Shown here in pieces: positions 11,518-23,228 of a stretch of 64,000 nucleotides of DNA. Source of the stretch: Spisula solida (taxonomy: Eukaryota; Mollusca; Bivalvia; Venerida; Mactridae); NCBI GenBank assembly GCA_947247005.1, contig OX365957.1, forward strand, positions 14,356,817-14,420,816, given 5' to 3'. The notes under the pieces are model-generated. The model was not told the DNA's origin. It saw only the letters and a list, made by a program, of their open reading frames with translations, and made no database searches. Every line of letters begins with the position of its first letter. Position 1 is the first letter of the stretch. A program made the position numbers and the translations under genes.

Positions 11518-11672
11518 AGGCCTAGACACTAACTATTTTGGCCACTGGTCCGACAGGGCAAAAGCGCCAAATTTGTAAATAGGACAGTTACTGGTCCTCA
11601 AGAATTTTCACAGGTCCTTCTGAATTTTCACTGGTCTCGGACCAGCGGACCAGTGTTAGTGTCGAGCCCTGC
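11518..11672. mobile_element. MITE with GGGCTCGACACTAAC-type ends
   Basis: GGCCTAGACACTAAC and GTTAGTGTCGAGCCC are inverted ends. CCACTGGTCCGA and TCGGACCAGCGG lie just inside them. Confidence 0.7.
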
Positions 11673-13224
11673 TAATTATACCAATTACATAGCTGACATT
11701 ATAATCATGTTTAAACGTCAGTATTAACTATATACAGAACTAATTGCACATGTTCATACAAATGTAATTTTAAATAAATAATTATATCATGACGTCTCAC
11801 AAAAAATTGAATCGAATTATAAAGGTCTAATTAATTGACTTTCTATGTAAAACGACAACGGAGAAGGACAAATGTATTAGAATATATTATAAATCCTTGG
11901 TAATTAGGATATCGCAATGAATATAATCTATATACATAACAAGCAGGTGCCTTTAATCATTCATAAAATTCCTCTGTCAATGTTGTAATTTTGCTGATAT
12001 CAGGTTGCATTTTTAGTTTGAGACGCTCTTGAGTTTTGTTATTTTGTTGCAATGAAAACTCTTGACAATGTTTCCATTTGGTGAGGTCGCAGGAAAATAA
12101 CAATATGAAACAATATTTGCAATCAGAGTTGGTTCTAATTTAGATTTTTCTAGAGAATCCGCGACTTTTATGATATCTGACAAATCATGAAAAATTTCAA
12201 ATATTTTGAAAGTTTGAGATTTTATTCAGGTTAAGAGGTTGTGGGATCAGAGGTCAACTCAGCTAATGGATTAATTTAACAAAATAAGTATGCATGTAAA
12301 ATAATTTCACAATTGCTTCTTAGATCTATGAAGTATGGGAAGCACCATACATATTTTTATATCACCATGGTTAGCTGCGCAACTCAAAGTTATTATCAGA
12401 CATTATAATAACTATTTCATACTTGACTCTAGCAGACAGTAGGGTAGAATCCAAGCAGACAGCAAGTAGGGAAGAATTCAACCTGTTTCAACTAGGTCAA
12501 AAAGTAAATACCAAGTAAGGGTAAAAAATTTGATTAAAGCTTAGACTTGGCAGACATTTTTATCAGCTCTTTGGTCTCACAATGTGGAATATATCCATAC
12601 AGAAGCCAAGTTATTTCATAAACTATAAGCACTCTCACATTATATAAAGATGAAACCATTCCACCGAAGAAGCCCAACACATTCACCAATTACTAACAAG
12701 TCTGCCAGCATAATTATAGAATGACTTCAAATATTTTCACTCAATAACTTACGTTAGGAATGTAAGGTACTGCAAGCCAATACTAACTTTCGCGTTTTGC
12801 CGATTGTCGGCTACAAAGTTACGCGTTTTTAAGTTTCCCACAATGTCTATATTAATTTTTTTAGCACGAAATAATTTCCTGGTTTACGGTATCATAAAGA
12901 AACTTGCTGTGGTACAAATATAATTTAGCTTGTGTGGTCAGAGGGCCAGCGGCAGCAAGTTGACCGTCATCGACAACCGGTCATTTGTTGGGCCAGGGTA
13001 ATTTTAGTATCTTTTGAAATATACACTGCTACTCAAGACTAATTGTCCTACTTCCAAAGTCACTAAAAAAAGGTGACAAAGGGAAAATTTTCCCTAGACG
13101 TTTTACTATCCGAGTTTGAAGAAATTGTTTGAATTTGTTCTAATAGGAATTCAATTGGTTGAAATGTCCTTGCTTTAAATTTTCCTAGCAAACATTTGAT
13201 TAAAGAAGTCTTGTTTAACATTTC

Positions 13225-13335
13225 GTTATAATTATCCGATGATCGATTATGAATGAATGATATCGATCATCAGAATCGGTTGAATTCTGCAAGCCACTTA
13301 ATAATCGATGTCATCCGATAATCGGTACATCACTT
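13225..13335. mobile_element. Small foldback element rich in CGAT
   Basis: ATTATCCGATGATCGATTAT pairs imperfectly with AATAATCGATGTCATCCGAT and ATCGG further right. Short and diverged. Confidence 0.4.
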
Positions 13336-13371
13336 TAAGTTCAGGCCTTATGAAGTAACAGCATATTCATA

Positions 13372-13482
13372 GTGTATAAACGAGTCAATTTCCGGTAATC
13401 GCAATAATGAGTACACGTTGAATTATATAGGATTGCAATAATGAGTACAGAGATTTTGTTTATACAAAACTGTATGCGGTGA
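13372..13482. mobile_element. Family T element, short copy
   Basis: GTATAAACGAGTCAATTTCC, GTACACGTTGAATTATATAG and TGTTTATACAAAACTG give the unexpanded form, with one core. Confidence 0.65.
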
Positions 13483-13850
13483 TATTGGTTTTACTGGCTA
13501 GCAGTCATTTACTGACAGATGTATTGCAGAATTCTACATTGTGCAGTATATTTCTCTGTCTGGTCTAACGTTAATGCCATAATTACATTTTAAGGTCATT
13601 GATTTTTGTGGTTTTACTTCGTCTATTTACTACCAGTGTATGTATATCTTCAGGGATATGACTGCACCAAACCCTACCCCCTTTGCAAAACTATTGTTTT
13701 CAAATCTGGACTCTTTTAAGGAAGTGAAGTCAAAATGCTGAAAGGAGAGGTTCGGTGCCCCAACTTTTCCATGCAATTTAACATTCAATTTGTGTCCCTG
13801 TCCTTACATGTCCCCTGTGAACTATGCCTGTTATAGCACAGAGAATTTGA

Positions 13851-14090
13851 CACAAGTCTTGACCTAATCAATTAGCATAAATTAATAGCTGATATATTGT
13901 CTAAATTTATAATCCCGGTTGTATGTTTTCATAAGAGGACGTATCACGAAGACGCTCAATACAAATCTAAAGGACCGATATTGCACGATTTACTTGCGGA
14001 AATTTATATATTTAACGCAACAACCTTGTAATATATTCATGCATAATGGTCAGGACCACATGGAATTCTCCGTGCTATAACATGGTCCAA
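13851..14090. repeat. Dispersed family S, copy 2
   Basis: The same two blocks as copy 1, followed by AACCTTGTAATATATTCATG, which also occurs at 61180 and, shorter, near 2610. The most complete copy. Confidence 0.65.
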
Positions 14091-14519
14091 CTTAATAAGC
14101 ATTTATTTTCACAGCAGAATATAATATCACCGCTAAAACATTATACTTATTATATGTAACAGTCAAAGTCTCAAACCCCAGGTCCCATGTAGATAATACA
14201 ATTTATGAAATTTGGGAAATTTTGATTCCAAATAATGACTTTTTCTGACATAAACTTACTAAATGTTTCTTTGAAAGCTGTGAAACTCTGTGTTGAAATT
14301 GTTATTACCATAAAAATAGTGTTTACGTCAGTGAAATGTGTTTATAATGTATGGAATCACTCCCATTTCGTCATTGTTTGAAAAATTGGTGAAATTAAAG
14401 AAGAAAATTGCGAAGAAAATTAGAGAACAATGTTGTGGGAAAACAAGCACGGAAACCATATTAATCCAATTATAACAATTTTCTAGTTTAATGATTGTTC
14501 TTCCAAACACGAAGAACAC

Positions 14520-14764
14520 ATCGCTGGCTAAGTAAGAGAAGGTTGTACAAAATCAATATTTTGATAAAACACTGTCAGAACTGTCAGTGGCTCTTTACTT
14601 ATGGAAAAACAAGCTTTTTCAACTTCAGTTTGGTCAACATGACCAGTTCCGATTTTCATGAAAATAGGCTCATAAGAAGCGCCTTGAGACACAGATTTCA
14701 AATATGTATGAGTCTTATAAGGTCGTAAGCATCCCTTACAACCTCCTCATTCTAAGCCAGCGAC
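14520..14764. mobile_element. Family R MITE
   Basis: Ends TCGCTGGCTAAGTAAGAGAA and TCATTCTAAGCCAGCGA are inverted repeats of about 28 bp. The interior holds ATTTTCATGAAAATAGGCTC, itself partly palindromic. Confidence 0.78.
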
Positions 14765-15346
14765 ATATTTTTAAGAAATACAGAGCATGAAGAACGCAAT
14801 TGTTCTTCCCAACATGAAGAACGCATATTTTCAAGAAATACAGAGCTCAACAAAACCTAGAGAATAAATATTGATTTCCTCCAGGGTAAATATATCTCGA
14901 GTTCTCAGGGGTGAATTATCACCAACTAATTCACACTCCAGGAAACATTACATTGAAGGAAGCCTATTAATGTAATCATCGTTATATTACTTGCAAGTAC
15001 TGACGTAAAATCAAAAGCTTTCATGTGGGATTTATTTTCTCTAATATTCGTGAGTTTAATATTAGTTCAAAAAATTTATGCTTTTGAACTTATAGACAGC
15101 AGTATAATCCAACAGCAAGTAGATTTTCAGTTGTTTAAAAATTGCGAACACTTACTCTCGCAAACTTATTCAAAATAATAAAATTCGAAAACTTTTGAAA
15201 CTCATGAAAATATATTATAAATATTACAGTATCTTAGGCTTCAGCATTATTACAGTACCATATTACATGAACAACAAATGAGAAAATGTTGACACTTGAT
15301 CGACAGATAACAAAATGATTCTTCTAAGTTCCGAAGGACCACATCA

Positions 15347-15596
15347 AGGTTGTGTTTTTTATCAAAGCACTTTCAGAAAACGTAAACTTACATCTAAATT
15401 TAAATTCTTTATTATTCTTTTACAACTGCAAATTGTGGTAAATGGATTTGCAATATTCACAGAAATTCAGTTAATGAACTCATACAAAATCATATCAGTC
15501 CCAAATTTGTAGTTGTTAGTTTGAGCAATATAAGGAATTTAAATTTGAGCGTACATTTAAGATTTCAGTAAATACTTTGATAAATCAGATACCAGG
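15347..15596. mobile_element. Family P palindromic MITE, copy 2 (degenerate ends)
   Basis: The inner arm TTTTATCAAAGCAC is followed by a CGTAAACTTACATCTAAAT-type segment, with the complement at the right end (ACTTTGATAAATCAG). The outermost bases have diverged. Confidence 0.7.
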
Positions 15597-15614
15597 TGAT
15601 CATAAGAAGCACAT

Positions 15615-15863
15615 CAGGTTATTGTTTTATCAAAGCACTTACGATAATCTTAAAGTTACATTCAAAATTTAAATTCCTTATAATTCATTAACAACAGTTT
15701 CTGCAAATTGGTGACAGATATGGTTTGTAGGAATTCATTAACTAAATAATTATCAGTATTGCAGCTCCATTTACCACACTTTATTATTGTAAACAAATTA
15801 AAAAGAATATAAATTTGATCATAAGTTTAAGATTCCATAAGTGCTTTGATAAATCAGTACCCA
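15615..15863. mobile_element. Family P palindromic MITE, copy 3
   Basis: Ends TTATTGTTTTATCAAAGCAC and GTGCTTTGATAAATCAGTAC. It is 18 bp from copy 2 and directly next to a family Q element. Confidence 0.8.
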
Positions 15864-16015
15864 GGGGTGGTATACTTAATATCGATCTTTCTTGACTTAA
15901 GGATAAGGACGTTACCAATCAGATCACACCATATTAAACTCTTGTTCAGTAATGGGCGATATGATTGGCTATCCTTATTCTCCAATTAAATAAGATCAAT
16001 ATTGAATACCACCCC
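15864..16015. mobile_element. Family Q palindromic MITE (about 150 bp)
   Basis: It starts GGGGTGGTAT and ends ATACCACCCC. The arms around ATCGATC/GATCAAT and AAGGATAA/TTATTCT are complementary, so it folds on itself. It lies exactly between two family P elements, sharing the CCCAGGGG-type junctions. Confidence 0.75.
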
Positions 16016-16258
16016 TGGGTACTGCTTTATCAAAGCACTTACCAAAAACGTAACCTTACGATTAAATTTAAATGCGTCATGATTTGTTAACAATTATAAA
16101 GTGTGGCAAATGGAGCTGCAATACAAATAATGATTCAGTTACTGAACCCCTACAGACCATATCCATCACAAATATGCAGTTGTTAAAGAATTATAAAGAA
16201 TTTAAACTTGAGCGTAACTTTAAGATTTTCGTAAGTGCTTTGATAAAACAGTACCCTG
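16014..16258. mobile_element. Family P palindromic MITE, copy 4
   Basis: Starts GGGTACTGCTTTATCAAAGC right after family Q and ends TTTGATAAAACAGTACCC. It finishes about 53 bp from the donor of the calsyntenin exon at 16312. Confidence 0.82.
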
Positions 16259-16311
16259 ATGACCATGCAGAAGGACCACAGCAATCAAGTATACAAACAC
16301 ATCAGTCTTAC

Positions 16312-16520
16312 CTTCTTTGTCCATTACAAATGGCACATCCTTAGTGACGATATCGTAGCCACAGATATTCTGGTTATCGGGGGATTTGTCACTGTCTCTA
16401 GCCGTCACTTTGATGATACTTTCAAATATTGTACCTTCTTCCATCTCAGCAAAGTATGTAGTCTTCTCAAACTTAGGTGCATACCTGTCTGCTTCCTCTA
16501 CTTTTACTATGACAACAGCC
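16312..16520 (-). CDS. Clstn: Calsyntenin, exon encoding end of cadherin repeat 1, linker and start of repeat 2
   Basis: Third visible exon, 69 codons plus split bases. It reads AVVIVKVEEADRYAPKFEK, then MEEGTIFESIIKVTARDSD, then NICGYDIVTKDVPFVMDKEG. This follows vertebrate calsyntenin order closely: VHIQV, linker, APxF, EGxxYDSIL, QICxYEI, VPFxxDxxG. The calcium linker normally DxNEYAPxF reads EADRYAPKF, so the Asp and Asn ligand positions are Glu and Asp. The acceptor is CATTTTCAG|GG and the donor is GAAG|GTAAGAC. The phase is 2 on entry and 1 on exit, matching both neighbours. The first bases of this exon and its acceptor are tandemly duplicated upstream in the intron, at 16521-16715. The 3' end is followed in the intron by a palindromic MITE at 16014-16258. 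Confidence 0.94.
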
Positions 16521-16715
16521 CTGAAAATGGAAATACAAATTATAACCCTTGTTTCATTATGAAAACAACCCTGAAAATCGAAATACTAACAATATAAACC
16601 TCATTTCACTATTATGACAACAGCCCTGAAAATGGAAATACAAACAATATAAACCTCATTTCGTTATAATGACAACAGCCCTGAAAATGGAAATACAAAG
16701 AATATAACACTCATC
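16508..16715. repeat. Tandem duplication of the calsyntenin exon 3 splice-acceptor segment, four copies
   Basis: GACAACAGCCCTGAAAATGG, the reverse complement of acceptor plus first exon bases, stands at the true exon edge near 16511. It recurs near 16561 (changed), 16616 and 16671, with periods of 50-55 bp. In the exon's frame the intronic copies soon meet a stop, so they do not extend the exon. Confidence 0.85.
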
Positions 16716-16902
16716 ACTCCACGGATACAAATCTTGATACAGCTAGTACAATTTGAGTGCAAGTAAAAAATTCTGAAATCCTAAAAACATTGTCAATTAA
16801 TATAGAGCAAATAAAGAAAAACAAATGTCTTTTTGATACACTCAAACACCTGAAATCAGGTATATATACCTGAACACTTACACCCATGCTCTAAGGAACC
16901 CA

Positions 16903-16903
16903 A

Positions 16904-16936
<33 letters not shown>

Positions 16937-16937
16937 G
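16903..16937. repeat. (AT)n microsatellite
   Basis: A nearly pure AT dinucleotide run interrupted once by GTAT. Confidence 0.9.
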
Positions 16938-17565
16938 TCTACAACAGAACCATATTATAAATCCACTCAACAGTTACAGTGGCAGAACCGGTGTATTTAA
17001 TTAAACCTTTCTGCATAATTTTATCTCTGTTTGCTGCTTCTACCTGATCTCTAAAAACATTTTTGGCACTTATGACCAGTTTTCCATGCCAATGACTCTA
17101 CGTGTCAGTGATGTCAATCATTTAAAATATTTTAACATTATTTTAACCATTGGCAGTATATCATGAGTTACACCCTATTCCTGATGGTATTCCAATGCCA
17201 CAAAGGAACAAGAGAAGAAAAGCAATGAAAAACACTTCTTTAATGTTGATCGAGCACCAAGCAAGAACATTAACATTGGTACAATTATTATTTTGATTGT
17301 TGTCTATGGTCATTGAACATATCATAATTATATACCCTGCCAACCATCATAATTAATGTGCCAATTTTTAGTATGCATTCATGAGCTATTGGTGGCGATT
17401 ACTATACACTATTGAGCAGAAAACAATCAGTTATGGACACCCATCAACATACATGTACCCATCCAAACAGTCTAGCAGACACTAACCCTCCCCCCTAGAA
17501 CCACACATTGTCTTCAATGAAACCCAGACAAATAACTTGTAATAAAACCTAAGAATTGCCAATAA

Positions 17566-17800
17566 CAGGGGTGTCAAAAGGGCCAATTTAAAAATCAGGA
17601 AAATTTTATGCGGCTGACTGTTTTTGCCAAACAAGAGGCCTTCAAAGACATTGTTTCCTTAATTAACTCAGTTTGTATTAAGAAAATCCTTCTGAGCAGA
17701 TTAAATGTACCATAACTTCGCCATTTCTTGAGATATTTTCATCAAATAACTTTTATTTTGGTCAGGAATTCCGGATTAATCAGGAATATTGACACCCCTG
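17566..17800. mobile_element. MITE with CAGGGGTGTCAA ends
   Basis: CAGGGGTGTCAAAAG and ATTGACACCCCTG are inverted ends of 12-14 bp, and the interior shares the ATTTTCATCAAAT block with family U. Confidence 0.7.
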
Positions 17801-17943
17801 CAATAAGACATTCAATATTAACAGCTGTGCATGTATTCACAGCTGCCAATTATTAAGCGCATTGAAATATTAAATAATGATTAAATCTCTTCTCTAACAA
17901 AGACAGTGTTGCATAACCAAGCAAACAAGACTGCGTTCAATAA

Positions 17944-18210
17944 ATGCTTATGCCCCCTGTGGAAGCCTTGTCTATAAATAAGTCCAAAATTAGGTCAAGG
18001 TGAAGGTCAAAATGGGGTTAGGTGATACAGGTGTGTGGAGAGTGTTCATATACAACATCCATGCAAGTATGAAAGCTTTGTAGCAAGCCATATTAATGCT
18101 AGAAGAAACGGTCAATTTGGGTTAACCAGGACGGACGGACGGATGAACGGACGAACGGACAGGTGAATCACTATATGCCTCCCGATCTATCGATACGGGG
18201 GCATAAAAAA
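17944..18210. mobile_element. Dispersed element with a GACGGACGG tract and ATGCCCCC-type ends
   Basis: The left end reads CTTATGCCCCCTGTGG and the right end CGATACGGGGGCATAA, forming a terminal inverted repeat. GACGGACGGACGGATGAACG lies 40-50 bp inside the right end. Confidence 0.65.
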
Positions 18211-19133
18211 GTGAGAAATTGTGAATAATTTATGACCATGCTGAGTCTCATTTGCGACTTCATAGGAATTTCATCACAGCAATAATCTCTTCTTTGAAGC
18301 AGAACACAACAGCGCAGCATTTATTATTTAAAAACCCTACTTCACTACCACCAATAGATCACCCAATAGATCGGCTTAAATAAAACAACTGGTAAACCAA
18401 AAATATAAAGGACATACTCTGTTAAGTATTAGATTATCATCTGTGTTTTTCTTTGAAAGGGATGTAGTATTTGTATATATCAGTATATTCAAAGCTTTAA
18501 CCAACCATAGGATTTGGACTTCCTGAGCTTATGTAACATCGAAGATACAACATACTTAAGTTTGCTATCACTTACAATTTCAACTTAATCAATTAAACAG
18601 CTTCAAGAACGAGTGGAATTAATTAAGTGCATGAATAATTTATGCAAGTATACATCCCCATCACATGGATATAATGATTTATTTCATTCAATACTAGAGT
18701 TACCTACGGCATTATTATTAAATTATGCAATATACAAGAAGATGAAATCATTATTAAAGAACACATTTGATGTCATAAACACAGGAGAGATTTAAAGATC
18801 GCAAAACAAGATATAAGTCCTGCAGACAATGGACACAAATGCAATGTATACCTAAAGAACCAAAGTGTTAGCAGGCAAGAGACACAAACATAAAACCAAA
18901 AAGACCAGCTGTTCTTGTAGGCAATGGAATCCAAAGCAATACCAAAAGGACTAGCAGTGTTTGCAATGCAAGGGGCACAAAAGCAAGACCAACATGACCA
19001 GCTATGCTTGTAGGCAAGGCAATGAAAGTGTTATCCTGGATGGGACACAGGAACAAGACTAAATAAATTGGCTCAATACCGGGCCATGTATCAACACCAA
19101 ATACATCATCATGGAACACATAATCATGACTGA

Positions 19134-19776
19134 GAATTATAAACATGACACTTGTACTCAGTCCAGTATGATGACTACTGGTTCAATGTTTAAATTCATT
19201 GAATTATAAACATGACACTTGTACTCAGTCCAGTATAAAGACTACTGGTTCAATGTTTAAATTCATTGAATTATAAACATGACACCTGTACTGACAGTCA
19301 GTCCAGTATAATGACTACTGGTTCAATGTTTAAATTCATTGAATTATAAACATGACACCTGTACTGACAGTCAGTCCAGTATAAAGACTACTGGTTCAAT
19401 GTTTAAATTCATTGAATATAAACATGACACCTGTACTGACAGTCAGTCCAGTATAATGACTACTGGTTCAATGTTTAAATTCATTGAATTATAAACATGA
19501 CACCTGTACTGACAGTCAGTCCAGTATAATGACTACTGGTTCAATGTTTAAATTCATTGAATATAAACATGACACTTGTACTCAGTCAGTCCACTATAAT
19601 GACTACTGGTTCAATGTTTAAATTCATTGAATTATAAACATGACACTTGTACTCAGCCAGTCCAGTATAATGACTACTGGTTCAATGTTTAAATTCATTG
19701 AATATAAACATGACACTTGTACTCAGTCAGTCCAGTATAATGACTACGGGTTCAATGTTTAAATTCATTGAAGTAA
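19134..19776. repeat. Tandem array, 67-76 bp unit, about nine copies
   Basis: TGACTACTGGTTCAATGTTT, AAATTCATTGAATTATAAAC and CATGACACCTGTACTGACAG recur in order. Units differ by the presence of CTGACAGTCAG and by single bases. Confidence 0.95.
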
Positions 19777-20492
19777 AGTATTAGAGAATACTTGTAAGAG
19801 ATTAAACAAAACAATAGTCCTTAACAAAATGAATGTCAAATTGACAAAGTACACTCGCAGACACATGCATTACAGGGTGTTAATGTGGAACCTGATATAA
19901 TCCACTGCATCTAGTAGTATAAAGCTTCAATGAAAGACATCTAGACTGATGATATGGTACCCAAAGGGATGGTGACAAATCACCTCGAAAGTATCTCTAT
20001 AAGTGAAGAGAATCTACAAATTTGTCTGTGAACAAAATTGCAGACACTGTGTTTTCCTTTGATGTCATTGGAGCCAAATTTCGTGGTTATCTCAAACTGA
20101 CAATTTGTTATGCATGTAAATTAGGTGGTTTTTCCCAATTTTTGTAGCCAAGATTTGAGGCAGACAATTATTCGTATTGTAGGCCTACTTGAATCATGGA
20201 CTTATATTAGTCTGAACCTTGAAATCCAAGAAATTAAATGTTCAACGAAAATTCATAAAACCACAGTATAACCAAATATTTTACCCCTATGAAAGTTAAG
20301 CAAGTGCAAACATGTTTCTTCTCAAGTCATAATTTCCCAAAAAAAATATTACCATCAGTTTCAGCTTCAAAATAAACAGGGATTAGAAAGTATTTTCATA
20401 AAATTGGAATCAAAGATGACTGAACCATGTATTCACCTGTTCAGTATTAGAAACAAATAACTGATATTTGAAACATCAGGTAAATGGGTGGG

Positions 20493-21148
20493 CGGGCAAC
20501 AAAAACAGACAGCAAGCATGCAGTGAAAGTGAGGGCATTTAAAGAACCAACAGCAAGCATGCAGTGGAAATTGGGGCAGCCAGAACAGACTGCAAGTATG
20601 CAGTTGAAATTGGGGCAGCCAGAACACACAGCAACTATATGCAGTAGAAATTGGGGGCACCAAGAACAGACAGCAAGCATGCAGTGGAAATTTGGGGCAT
20701 CAAGAACAGACAGCAAGCATGCAGTGGAAATTTGGGGCAGCAAGAACAGACAGCAAGCATGCAGTGGAAATTTGGGGCAGCAAGAACAGACAGCAAGTAT
20801 GCAGTGGAAATTTGGGGCAGCAAGAACAGACAGCAAGCATGCAGTGGAAATTTGGGGCAGCAAGAACAGACAGCAAGTATGCAGTGGATATTTGGGGCAG
20901 CAAGAACAGACTTGCATACTTGCTGTATGCAGTGGAAATTGGGGGAGCCAGAACAGACAGCAAGTATGCAGTGAAAGTGAGGGCAACAGGAACAGACAGC
21001 AAGCATGCAGTCAAACTTAGGGCAGCAAGAACAGACAGCAAGCATGCAGTGGAAATTGGGGGCAGCAAGAATAGACAGCAAGCATGCAGTGGAAATTGGG
21101 GGCAACAAGAACAGCAAACATACAATGAACATTTCTGGCAGCAAGAAC
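20493..21148. repeat. Minisatellite, 40-bp unit, about sixteen copies
   Basis: CAGACAGCAAGCATGCAGTG, GAAATTTGGGGCAGCAAGAA recurs, with exact 40-bp steps between 20721 and 20881 and diverged units at both ends. The unit has few stops, which creates long spurious frames on both strands. Confidence 0.95.
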
Positions 21149-21763
21149 TATAGTTGCTGTAACAATAACAATACTACTTCAATAATCATAGAACAGCTCT
21201 GAACACACTGTCATGGCAGTGTGCAATGTGATCAATTATTTAATTAGGCAACCAGGATACAACATCACAATTACATGTTAACGACAACATTACATACTTC
21301 AAACCAATTATTTCCACACAAGCCTATACACTGCATGTAAGAGAGACTCTGTGAGGCATGTCAATATAGAGAGAACACCATGTTCAATAAAATGCATTCC
21401 AATCGAATTCATGCATTAGAGCTCAAAGAATATGTATGTCTGGTTATATGACAATTGGTAAGGCATTGTGCTGTTGCTTAGAGTACCTGGCCTAGATGGC
21501 TAGCAAAGTTCAAACTTTTAAAGCCTGTCTGCCTTTATCACTTGCCTAGAATAACCTGATTCCATTCCTTGTCTGGCTTGGCCTGGTGTTAGTAAAGGTT
21601 GTTAATGTTCCATCAATTGCTGAAGGTTGTGAGGCTATGTTAGTTAATGGTTACATCACAAAATGCCTCTACAACTTTTCTAAGGAATTTTACAACGCCA
21701 AAAAATGGTTCAGACATACCAGTAACCAAGAAACTTGACCACAAATCAAAATAAATGTTATAA

Positions 21764-21942
21764 TACAGTCAGATCTCGATACAACGACGCTGTTTGTTTC
21801 CAAGAAAAATGTCGTTATAACCGATATGTCGGTATACTGAATTGATACAAAGAGCATTTTAATACTTTTGTCCCCAAATTTGATGTCGGTATAATGAATT
21901 TGTCAGTATATCGGATGTCGTTATAACGAGATCTGACTGTAG
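21764..21942. mobile_element. Palindromic MITE with ACAGTCAGATCTCG ends, TA target site
   Basis: TACAGTCAGATCTCGATACA and TTATAACGAGATCTGACTGT are inverted, and GTCGTTATAAC and ATGTCGGTAT recur inside. The ends are flanked by TA. Confidence 0.8.
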
Positions 21943-22040
21943 TAAGGTGTTTATAGCTAGTTCAATTATCCTACATTATTATCAAATCAGAAAAGTTAAT
22001 CCTCCTAATATACTCCTAAATATCTTAAGCAATCTTACAC

Positions 22041-22283
22041 CTAGGTACTGTTGTATCAAAGCACTTACGTCAATATTAGAATTACGTCCAAATTAAAGTT
22101 TTTTATATTTCTTTAACAGCTACGAGCTGTGGTAAATGGATCTGCAATATTAACTATGATTCAATGAATGAACTCCTACAAATAATACCTGTCCCCTATT
22201 CGTAGTTGTAAAAGCATTATAAGGATTTTAAACTTGAGCGTAAGTTTAAGATTTCAGTAAGTTTTTTGATAAAACAGTACTCT
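22041..22283. mobile_element. Family P palindromic MITE, copy 5
   Basis: Ends AGGTACTGTTGTATCAAAGC and TTTTTTGATAAAACAGTAC. The middle, around ATGGATCTGCAATATTAAC, matches copies 2 and 4. Confidence 0.78.
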
Positions 22284-22504
22284 GAAGTCTCTAAGCAAGA
22301 TCTGAATCAAACAAGTTTCAATTCATTCATCTCAATGGGAGCCGAAAGTTAAACGATTTAACAAAAAATCGAGACTTCCAATATAAAGTTTCTGCAATCA
22401 CAAAACCTGAACTAATACTGCCATAACATCCGATTCCCAGGAGTGCATAGATAACATCCATATACTTTATAGCTTGTAAAACTACTTCAAATCAAGAAAC
22501 ATGG

Positions 22505-22884
22505 GGCCTAAAATAAAATATTGTTTGTTTCCCCATCCCCTACCTACCCGACTAAAAAGGGCCCTACCCAAAATATTTTATTGCCCAAATTGAAATATTT
22601 TTTTTATTAAAAATTGGAAGTGAAAATTTTATTTTTTTGTTTACTGGCTTCTTTCTTACCATTAAATTCAAGACTGTTGGTTTTCACCTTAGAGTTAATA
22701 TTAATTTTCATTATTGTTGGTTTTCACCTTAAAGTTAATTCTAAATTTCATTATTTGTATGTTTTAACCAATAACTATCATACTGAAACAGTTCAAAAAA
22801 AGAATATTTACCCTACCTTAACCTACCAATTCTAAATCTGCTAGGGTCGGGATGGGGAAACCAAGAATATTTTAAGTTCGGCCT
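22505..22884 (+). mobile_element. MITE of an inverted pair, left copy (380 bp)
   Basis: Ends GGCCTAAAATAAAATATTGT and AATATTTTAAGTTCGGCC are inverted repeats of about 38 bp. It is the reverse complement of 23722-24062 and is longer because TTGGTTTTCACCTTA and its flank are duplicated inside. Confidence 0.8.
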
Positions 22885-23228
22885 GGGCAATCAATATAGA
22901 TCTTTACTGAAGAGCATATTAGTTTGGTATATTCCTGACATGCCAAATAAATTTTTTCCGGCATGTTCCCTCAGCTGGGCAATGGATCAAAGCATGAATG
23001 ACAATGGAGTTCCTCCTGGTCGATTAGAATCATCGACATTACATGTTTATATGTCTGCAGAAATCATTATTTCTAGATGAATATCGTCCCATCATGCATG
23101 ATTAGAATTCCTAAGCATGGCATGATCTATGAGATATGAATACAGTAGTACAGTATTCTTCCGTTGGTATAATTGCCTGCACTTTTGTCAAACCAGAACT
23201 GTAACCGAAAAATGGATATTTCCTCAAG

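Larger units (their letters stand above)
4226..16311. other. Calsyntenin intron of about 12.1 kb
   Basis: Intron between the exons at 16312-16520 and 4079-4225. Nearly half is recognisable repeat: a pearl-like element, arrays of 78, 99 and 31 bp units, several palindromic MITEs and a poly-T tract. No further exon was recognised. Stretches 8790-9880, 10190-10880, 11700-13200 and 14780-15340 show nothing identifiable. Confidence 0.75.

Noticed and set aside
20433..21202. Several frames above 100 codons on both strands
   Set aside because: They follow from a 40-bp tandem unit that has few stops. The same region is open in several frames, with no start context, splice sites or family match.
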